Shown here: positions 1 to 5,058 of the stretch, piece after piece
Numbering within the stretch: position 1 is the first letter of the stretch
Layout: every line of letters starts with the position of its first letter
From: JBBRWO01 sp964388455
GTDB lineage: Bacteria > Actinomycetota > Coriobacteriia > Anaerosomatales > JAAXUF01
Direction of reading: 5' to 3'
Length of the DNA: 5,058 bases
Assembly: GCA_964388455.1 (NCBI GenBank)
Contig: CAYMAN010000076.1
Span: 1 to 5,058 of the forward strand
Notes under the pieces: model-generated
The model's input: only the letters and a program-made list of their open reading frames with translations
Told to the model about the DNA's origin: nothing
Databases searched by the model: none
Position numbers and translations under genes: made by a program

Positions 1-42
1 TGTACCCGAGCAAACTCTTTACCAGCGCTACATCCAAGTCTC

Positions 43-46
43 GGAG
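43..46 (+). promoter_or_regulatory. Candidate ribosome binding site (GGAG) for the ATG at 53
   Basis: GGAG is separated from the ATG at 53 by 6 bases, a normal Shine-Dalgarno spacing. The 52 bases before this ATG are also lower in GC (27 of 52) than the body of the gene, as expected of a leader. Against this, the 17 upstream codons in frame have no stop and 12 of 17 end in G or C, so this stretch could also be coding. No convincing -35/-10 promoter pair is visible in the 52 bases available. Confidence 0.5.
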
Positions 47-52
47 ACGTTC

Positions 53-1315
53 ATGCCGGTACTCCCCCGTCATCACAAGAACATTCCTGACGACGCGCCG
101 ATGAGAGCGGAACTGCTCTCGCTCGACAGGCTCTTTGCCGAGGCGACGGCTATAGCCCGGGCCCAGCAAGTCGAGCGTGGGGGACGTCCCGGCAACACGC
201 CACTCATCGGCCTGATATCGCGCGCCGCAGACTCGTTGCATGCAGATAACCGTACGTTGGCCGCAGCCGCGCGCGAACGAGGCACCACGCCACCCGCGGG
301 CGAGTGGCTGCTCGACAACTACTACCTCATAGAGGAGCAGGTCCAACTCGTCCGAGACGACCTGCCCGCCGACTACGGACTCGAGCTGCCGCGCCTGGTC
401 GCGGGGCCCGGCACCGCCGGCATTGGCAACCCGCGTATCTACGAGGCGCTCCTCGATTTGATCGCCCACACGGATTCGCGCCTGGACGAGGACGTCGTGC
501 TGCGGTTCGTCGCCGGCTACCAGGAGGTCTCGCCACTCAGCATCGGCGAGGTGTGGGCGGTTCCCATCATGCTGCGGCTTGGGCTGGTCGAAAACCTGCG
601 CCGACTCTCCGGGACCGTGGTCGCCGCACTACACACCGAGCACGCCGCAGACGACTGGGCGAGTGCGCTTGTGGCTGCGTGTCAGGCAGCTGATGCACAC
701 GGGTCGCTCGGCTCGTCCACACACCACGCCTCATCAACCACCAAGTTGCCTGCGCTGCTCGCCGAGCTCGATCGCGCCGCGACGAGCATGCCGCCGACGT
801 TCTTCGTCCGACTGTCGCAGCGCCTGGGAGAGCTCGAGACCGGCGCCGATGAGGTCAACGCCTGGCTGAGCCGCCGACTCGCAGCCGACAGTATCGTGCT
901 CGAGCACGTCTCGGCGGAGTCTCAGCAGGAGCAGGCGGCAAACCAGGTCTCGATCGCCAACTCGATCAACAGCATTCGGTTCCTCGACGCATTCGACTGG
1001 CGTGCGTTCTTCGAAGCGGCATCGCTGGTCGAGGCGGCGCTGGGCAAGGACCCCACCGCGACCTACTCGGCGATGGATTTTGGGAGCCGTGATCGGTATC
1101 GTCACGCGCTCGAGATCATCGCGCGACGCTCGTCATCCACCGAGATCGAGGTCGCCGAGAAGGCCGTCGCGCTCTCCGCCGCCGCGCTCGCCCGTGATGC
1201 CTCAGACGAAGTCCGCGGTCACGTGGGTTGGTGGCTCATCGATGAGGGCCGATACGAACTCGAGCCACTGATCGGCTATCGCCCACTTATGCGTGAGCGG
1301 CTGTATCGCGCGCGC
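53..1315 (+). other. Encodes the conserved N-terminal region of the synthase
   Basis: Residues 1-421, ahead of the first membrane helix, are expected to be cytoplasmic. Family-typical blocks are MRAELLSLDRLF (17-28), EWLLDNYYLIEEQ (84-96), an HTDS motif at 139-142, GEVWAVPIMLRLGLVENLRR (165-184), NQVSIANSINSIR (297-309), the DFGSRDRYRH block (342-351) and HVGWWLIDEGRYELE (390-404). The segment between about 190 and 290 is less conserved, rich in Ala and Ser, and probably a helical connector. No catalytic role is established for this region that I can name. The blocks serve here as family identifiers and show that the N-terminus is essentially complete. Confidence 0.85.
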
Positions 1316-4300
1316 CTTCTCAATCGCGCTGTCTTCTACTGGGGCACGCTCGGAATCCTGACAGTGCTAGCCGTGACGGCGCTCGTTGTCTACGCGCTGG
1401 CGATGGGTGCCGTGGCGTGGCAGGCGGCGGTGCTTGCGCTGATCGGCGTGATTCCGTTGTCGGAGCTGGCTCTCGTCGTGGTCAACCGGCTCTCGGCGGC
1501 CGTCTTCCCGCCGCGTCGGCTCGCCAAGCTCGACGTCCGCGTCCCCGTCACGGACGCCCACCGCACCCTGGTCTGCGTACCAGCGCTGCTCTCCTCTCCG
1601 GGAGCCGCCGAGTCCATCGTCGCCAGCCTGGAGGTCGCATACCTCGCCAACCGCGATGGGAACGTCGGATTCGCGCTCGTCGGCGACCTGAAGGCGCACT
1701 CCGATAAGGACCGCGACGGCGATGCGCTCGTGCTGGAGGCCGCGATTCGTGCCATCTCCGCGCTCAACGAGCGCTACGAGGCCGAGCACGGCGTACGGCC
1801 GTTCCACCTGCTTGTCCGCTCACGCTCCTACAACGAGTCCGAGGGCACGTGGATGGGCTGGGAACGCAAACGTGGCGCGCTGCTCGAGCTGGTCCGTGAG
1901 ATGCGCGGCGCCACCGACACCACGTTCTCGACCAAGCTCGGCGACGCCGCCTTCCGGCGCTCGAGCACGTTTGTGGTGACGCTCGACGCCGACACAGTGC
2001 TGCCGCGCGACGGTGCACGCAAGCTCATCTCGGCGATCGCTCATCCACTCAATCGCGCGCGCTGGGTGCCGGGCGAGCCGGCGGTACGACGCGGCTACGG
2101 GCTCATCCAGCCGCGCGTCGGGATGACATTGCCGGGCTCTCGGCGAAGCAGATTCTCGCACTTGTACTCGGGGCAGACCGGCATCGACCCGTACTCGGGC
2201 GCCGTGTCCGACACGTACCAGGACCTCTTTGGCGAGGGCTCGTTCACCGGCAAGGGTATTTTCGAGGTCGACGTGTTCGAGGGCGTGCTCGAAGGCCGCT
2301 TCGCCGAGAACTCGCTGCTCAGCCACGATCTTGTCGAGGGTTCGTTCCTGCGGACGGGTCTTGCGAGCGACATCGAGATCCTGGATGACTACCCCTCCAA
2401 CTACCTCGCCGCAGCGTCCCGCACTCATCGCTGGGTCCGCGGCGACTGGCAGACGCTTCCGTGGTTGGGAGGCCGTGTCATCGACGCGCGAGGCGCGCGC
2501 ACCGACAACCCGCTCACCGGACTGCATCGGTGGAAGATCACCGACAACCTGCGCCGCTCGCTCATCGCACCGACCACTATGCTGCTCTTCATCTTCGGCT
2601 GGCTGCTGCTTCCCGATGCGGAGCTCTCGTGGCCGGTCATCATGGTCGCAGTCGTCTTCTTCCCGGCCTACTTCTCGCTCGCAGACTCGATGGTGTTCCG
2701 CTCGAAATCCGTCAGTTTCTCGGCCACGGTGCCTTCGATCATCGACGACTTCGTTGGCGACACCGGACGCGGCGTGCTCTCACTCGCGGTGCTCCCGCAC
2801 CAGGCGTGGATGATGACCGACGCGATCGTGCGAGCGCTGTGGCGCATGGGCGTGTCGCACAAGAAGCTGCTGGAGTGGGAGACCGCCGCCGACGCCGAGA
2901 AGCGCGCGGGCACCTCGCGAGCCGCGTTCTGGCGCGCTATGGGACCGGTCGCCGGGGTCTCGGCGGTGCTGGTGCTGCTGGGCGCGCTCTCGAGACCGGA
3001 ACACGTCCCCACGGCGATGGTGCTCGCGGCGTTCTGGCTCGCGGGGCCCACGATCGCGTGGTGGGTGTCGCGGCCGGCAGCGGATGCCGCGGGCGGCGTG
3101 CGCGAGATGTCACCGCTCCCCGCAGAGGCGCAGCGCGTGCTGCGGCGCGTCGCGCGCAAGACGTGGCGATTCTTCGACACCTTCGTGGTGGCCGAGGGCC
3201 ACGCGCTCGCCCCCGACAACTACCAGGAGGAGCCGGGCGCCGTGGTGGCGTGGCGAACTTCACCGACCAACATCGGGCTGCAGCTGCTCGCGTACGCGAA
3301 CGGATACGACCTCGGATTCACCACGGTGATCGGTCTCGAACGCCGGGTCGCCCATACGCTGGCGGCAATGGCCGGACTCGAGCGGTTCCGCGGTCACTTC
3401 TATAACTGGTACGACATCCGTACCCTCGAGCCGCTGCGCCCGATGTACGTTTCGACAGTGGACTCCGGCAACCTCGCCGGACATCTGCTCGTGTTGCGAG
3501 CGGCGCTACTCGAAGCCGCCGAGGCCCCGATACTGGGCAAGCAGCTGATCGCGGGTGCGCACGACGCCGTCCTGCTGGCGCTCGAGGATCTGGTCGCCGC
3601 ACAGCCGGAGCTCTCGGCCGCTGACACGCATGCGATCCGCGAGTCGCTGCAGTCCTTCGCACGTGCCATCGAGGTCGCCGAGACACCTGACGATCTCGAG
3701 GAGTGGGCCGCGTTGCTCGAGCGGCTGGTCGAACTCGCCTGCGACGCCCGACGCACAGTGGCGGTTGTGAGCAGGAGCGCGGTCGGCGCGGCGAAGGTCG
3801 CGGGCGGCCACTCGGCCGATGCTTCTGGCGGGGAGCCGGTCGACTGCGACGATGCATGGAGCCTGCCGCCTCTCGCTGTGGTTCCGGCAACGCCGCTCGA
3901 GCGACTCGTGGCCTCCGTTGCCGACGCGGTACGCGCGGTGCGTGAGCCGTACTCATTGCTGCTCCAGCTCGTGCCTGGGTTCGCCGATGTGGACGCCGAG
4001 CGGTATGCCGGGCGCGTACCGCGCTTGGCCGAGCTCGCAGCAGGACCCGGCGCGAACCCCTCGGCGGTCGAACTGCATGCTCGGCTCGAACTCGCGGCCA
4101 ATATCGCTCGCGAGATGTGGGAGCACACAGACTTCACGATGCTCTACGACGAGCACCGGCGGCTCTTCTCGATCGGCTACAACTTGGGCGAGGGCAAGCT
4201 CGACGCCTCCTACTACGACCTGCTCGCCAGCGAATGCCGGCTCGCGAGTTTCCTCGCGATCGCCAAGGGCGACGTGAGCCAGGAGCACTGGTTCCGCCTT

Positions 4301-5058
4301 GGACGCGCATTGACCGGGACGCGATCGAGCCGCGCACTCGTCAGCTGGAGCGGGTCGATGTTCGAGTACCTCATGCCGCTCCTGGTAATGCGCGACTGGC
4401 ATGACACGCTGCTGCACGAGACGTATGAGACGATCGTCGCCGATCAGATCCGCTACGGCGCCACTCGCGGCGTGCCGTGGGGCGTGAGCGAGTCGGCGTT
4501 CAACGCCAAGGATGCGCAGCTCACGTACCAGTACCAGGCCTTCGGCGTCCCCGGGCTCGGCCTTAAGCGCGGCCTGTCCGACGACGTCGTGGTCGCCCCC
4601 TACGCCTCGATGCTCGCACTGCCTATCGTGCCGGACGCGGTCGTTGCCAACCTTGCCGCCTTCTCGGCCGAGGGGGCCGAGGGGCGCTTCGGGTACTACG
4701 AGGCGCTCGACTACACCGCCGGTCGCGTACCCGCCGGCAAGCGTCGCGCCGTGGTTCAGGCGTACTTCGCACACCATCAAGGGATGGCGTTCCTCGCACT
4801 GGGCAACGCGTTGTTGGGCGCCAAGATGCGCGCGCGCTTCCACGAAGACCCGATCGTGGCCTCGGCCGAACTGTTGCTCCAGGAGCGCGTCCCCCGTCAC
4901 GTCACCCTCACCTCCCCGCACGCCGAGGAGGTCGAGCACCTGCGCTCCGTGCGCGAACTGCCGCCCCCCGTCACGCGCAGCTACGCCACCGCCGAGACGC
5001 CCGTGCCTGCGACTCACTTCCTCTCCAACGGCCGCTACTCCGTCATGGTCACCAACGG
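53..5058 (+). CDS. ndvB: Cyclic beta-1,2-glucan synthase (GT84-GH189-GH94 multidomain membrane protein), 3' end beyond window
   Basis: Inner-membrane enzyme that makes cyclic beta-1,2-glucan from UDP-glucose: polymerisation, cyclisation and chain-length control in one polypeptide. The visible 1,668 codons, numbered from the ATG at 53, contain no stop or frameshift. In order I see the conserved N-terminal region (EWLLDNYY 84-91, GEVWAVP 165-171), membrane helices near 427-451 and 454-477, a GT84 domain (WMGWERKRG 600-608, DAD 645-647, SHDLVEG 757-763, RWVRGDWQ 793-800), four more helices between 841 and 1005, a GH189 domain (about 1028-1615) and the first strand of the GH94 region (HFLSNGRYSVMVTN 1655-1668). 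Family members are about 2,700-2,900 residues, so roughly the last 40% is missing. The ATG at 53 is preferred because GGAG lies 6 bases upstream and family homology begins shortly after it, near MRAELLS at residue 17. The frame is open to base 2, so a start outside the window is possible; the ATG at 101 lacks a ribosome binding site. The family assignment is very secure. The symbol is by homology; chvB and cgs are used in other genera. Confidence 0.95.
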   Translation, partial: MPVLPRHHKNIPDDAPMRAELLSLDRLFAEATAIARAQQVERGGRPGNTPLIGLISRAADSLHADNRTLAAAARERGTTPPAGEWLLDNYYLIEEQVQLVRDDLPADYGLELPRLVAGPGTAGIGNPRIYEALLDLIAHTDSRLDEDVVLRFVAGYQEVSPLSIGEVWAVPIMLRLGLVENLRRLSGTVVAALHTEHAADDWASALVAACQAADAHGSLGSSTHHASSTTKLPALLAELDRAATSMPPTFFVRLSQRLGELETGADEVNAWLSRRLAADSIVLEHVSAESQQEQAANQVSIANSINSIRFLDAFDWRAFFEAASLVEAALGKDPTATYSAMDFGSRDRYRHALEIIARRSSSTEIEVAEKAVALSAAALARDASDEVRGHVGWWLIDEGRYELEPLIGYRPLMRERLYRARLLNRAVFYWGTLGILTVLAVTALVVYALAMGAVAWQAAVLALIGVIPLSELALVVVNRLSAAVFPPRRLAKLDVRVPVTDAHRTLVCVPALLSSPGAAESIVASLEVAYLANRDGNVGFALVGDLKAHSDKDRDGDALVLEAAIRAISALNERYEAEHGVRPFHLLVRSRSYNESEGTWMGWERKRGALLELVREMRGATDTTFSTKLGDAAFRRSSTFVVTLDADTVLPRDGARKLISAIAHPLNRARWVPGEPAVRRGYGLIQPRVGMTLPGSRRSRFSHLYSGQTGIDPYSGAVSDTYQDLFGEGSFTGKGIFEVDVFEGVLEGRFAENSLLSHDLVEGSFLRTGLASDIEILDDYPSNYLAAASRTHRWVRGDWQTLPWLGGRVIDARGARTDNPLTGLHRWKITDNLRRSLIAPTTMLLFIFGWLLLPDAELSWPVIMVAVVFFPAYFSLADSMVFRSKSVSFSATVPSIIDDFVGDTGRGVLSLAVLPHQAWMMTDAIVRALWRMGVSHKKLLEWETAADAEKRAGTSRAAFWRAMGPVAGVSAVLVLLGALSRPEHVPTAMVLAAFWLAGPTIAWWVSRPAADAAGGVREMSPLPAEAQRVLRRVARKTWRFFDTFVVAEGHALAPDNYQEEPGAVVAWRTSPTNIGLQLLAYANGYDLGFTTVIGLERRVAHTLAAMAGLERFRGHFYNWYDIRTLEPLRPMYVSTVDSGNLAGHLLVLRAALLEAAEAPILGKQLIAGAHDAVLLALEDLVAAQPELSAADTHAIRESLQSFARAIEVAETPDDLEEWAALLERLVELACDARRTVAVVSRSAVGAAKVAGGHSADASGGEPVDCDDAWSLPPLAVVPATPLERLVASVADAVRAVREPYSLLLQLVPGFADVDAERYAGRVPRLAELAAGPGANPSAVELHARLELAANIAREMWEHTDFTMLYDEHRRLFSIGYNLGEGKLDASYYDLLASECRLASFLAIAKGDVSQEHWFRLGRALTGTRSSRALVSWSGSMFEYLMPLLVMRDWHDTLLHETYETIVADQIRYGATRGVPWGVSESAFNAKDAQLTYQYQAFGVPGLGLKRGLSDDVVVAPYASMLALPIVPDAVVANLAAFSAEGAEGRFGYYEALDYTAGRVPAGKRRAVVQAYFAHHQGMAFLALGNALLGAKMRARFHEDPIVASAELLLQERVPRHVTLTSPHAEEVEHLRSVRELPPPVTRSYATAETPVPATHFLSNGRYSVMVTN
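1331..1483 (+). other. Encodes transmembrane helices 1 and 2
   Basis: Residues about 427-451 and 454-477 are two long runs of hydrophobic residues with a short Gly-Ala turn between them. The first begins after an Arg/Asn-rich flank (RARLLNR) and the second ends at VVVNRL, so positive charges lie on both outer sides. This suits a hairpin with both ends in the cytoplasm. The pair sits between the N-terminal region and the glucosyltransferase, as in the Brucella and Agrobacterium enzymes. Confidence 0.85.
1520..2572 (+). other. Encodes the GT84 glucosyltransferase domain
   Basis: Residues about 490-840 form the processive glucosyltransferase that uses UDP-glucose (family knowledge). Visible motifs in order: LVCVPALL (506-513), the opening strand of a GT-A fold; WMGWERKRG (600-608); TLDADT (643-648), whose Asp645 and Asp647 form the metal and nucleotide-sugar binding DxD; AHPLN (663-667); GIDPYSG (710-716); SDTYQDLFGEGSFTGKG (719-735); SHDLVEG (757-763), holding the probable catalytic-base Asp759; and RWVRGDWQ (793-800), the counterpart of the QxxRW motif of processive GT2-like enzymes. 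All key acidic residues are present, so the domain looks active. The exact boundaries are my estimate. Confidence 0.92.
2573..2683 (+). other. Encodes transmembrane helices 3 and 4
   Basis: Residues about 841-854 and 860-877 are hydrophobic, split by the short polar turn PDAELS. They follow the family block GLHRWKITDNLRRS, an amphipathic stretch at the end of the GT84 domain. They are followed by a charged cytoplasmic segment (about 878-961) carrying the conserved LPHQAW and LLEWETAAD blocks. Helix 3 is short, so its ends are uncertain. Confidence 0.75.
2936..3067 (+). other. Encodes transmembrane helices 5 and 6
   Basis: Residues about 962-979 and 986-1005 are hydrophobic and separated by the polar loop SRPEHVP. 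An Arg-containing flank (SRAAFWR) precedes helix 5, and VSRP ends helix 6. With the two earlier pairs this gives six membrane spans and places the large C-terminal catalytic domains back in the cytoplasm, as reported for Brucella Cgs. Confidence 0.75.
3134..4897 (+). other. Encodes the GH189 glycoamylase-like cyclisation domain
   Basis: Residues about 1028-1615 match the glycoamylase-like domain of cyclic glucan synthases. In family members this domain performs the intramolecular transglycosylation that closes the beta-1,2-glucan ring. Motifs: TWRFFDTF (1037-1044), PDNYQEEP (1054-1061), RTSPTNIG (1068-1075), GHFYNWYD (1114-1121), VDSGNLAGH (1136-1144), RRLFSIGYN (1369-1377), LDASYYDLLASE (1383-1394), SWSGSMFEYLMP (1431-1442), GVPWGVSESAFN (1473-1484), GYYEALDYT (1547-1555), HHQGM (1574-1578) and ELLLQERVP (1606-1614). 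Glu1438, Glu1480 and Glu1550 are the conserved carboxylates that could be catalytic. I cannot say which pair is, without aligning a characterised enzyme. A helical, poorly conserved stretch (about 1150-1360) separates the two conserved halves. Confidence 0.9.
4997..5058 (+). other. Start of the region encoding the GH94 phosphorylase-like domain, truncated by the window
   Basis: The final residues, HFLSNGRYSVMVTN (1655-1668), match the first strand of the beta-sandwich that opens the GH94 region in cyclic glucan synthases, where the family continues with a Gly-rich turn. In the Brucella enzyme the GH94 part controls glucan ring size by phosphorolysis. Its catalytic barrel lies outside the window, so neither its presence nor its activity can be judged here. 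Confidence 0.75.

Noticed and set aside
1820..2527. A 235-codon open frame on the minus strand
   Set aside because: It is antisense to the GT84 catalytic motifs, shows no recognisable domain and no convincing ribosome binding site, and so is best explained as a composition shadow.
2461..3405. A 314-codon open frame on the plus strand in another reading frame
   Set aside because: The translation is dominated by Arg, Ala and Gly, and the region is already explained by clear GT84, membrane and GH189 homology in the main frame. It is an out-of-frame shadow.
3318..4137. Overlapping minus-strand open frames of 212 and 245 codons
   Set aside because: They overlap each other in different frames and are antisense to the synthase. 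One is mostly Arg/Pro/Ala and the other mostly Ser/Ala/Thr, which are typical artefacts of GC-rich coding sequence.
3953..5017. A 354-codon open frame on the minus strand
   Set aside because: It lies fully antisense to the best-conserved part of the GH189 domain. Its translation is rich in Arg, Gly, Val, Glu and Ala with no recognisable domain. Long antisense frames are expected opposite GC-rich genes with few A/T third positions.
1..5058. Possibility of a new multi-gene system, mobile element, CRISPR array, tRNA or internal frameshift
   Set aside because: I read the main frame through without a stop, and its motif blocks appear in the expected family order. I noticed no repeats, inverted-repeat ends or RNA-like structures that stand out from the coding sequence. 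The window is explained by one known gene family.

Overview
The window is high-GC bacterial DNA (about two thirds GC by eye, with strong G/C preference at third codon positions). It is almost entirely one very long plus-strand gene that runs off the right edge. The reading frame has no stop codon from base 2 to base 5056. From about base 101 onward its translation matches the cyclic beta-1,2-glucan synthase family (NdvB/ChvB/Cgs type) essentially without interruption. Nothing in the window identifies the species. Composition fits a high-GC lineage such as Actinobacteria or Proteobacteria, but I cannot choose between them.

Layout: bases 1-52 are either a short upstream region ending in a GGAG ribosome binding site, or the tail of a longer N-terminus. 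Bases 53-1315 encode the family's conserved N-terminal region. Bases 1331-1483 encode two membrane helices. Bases 1520-2572 encode the cytoplasmic GT84 glucosyltransferase domain, with DxD, SHD and RWxRGDW motifs. Bases 2573-2683 and 2936-3067 encode four more membrane helices. Bases 3134-4897 encode the glycoamylase-like domain now classed as GH189, which closes the ring. The last ~60 bases enter the GH94 phosphorylase-like region, cut off by the window edge. Roughly 1,100-1,200 residues of a typical full-length protein should lie beyond base 5058.

How the parts work together (family knowledge): the GT84 domain polymerises glucose from UDP-glucose into a beta-1,2 chain, the GH189 domain cyclises it by transglycosylation, and the GH94 domain trims the chain to control ring size. 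The six predicted membrane helices agree with the topology reported for the Brucella enzyme. I found no RNA genes, mobile elements, repeats, CRISPR array or terminator, and no second gene. The numerous open frames on the minus strand and in the other plus frames look like shadows of this one gene.
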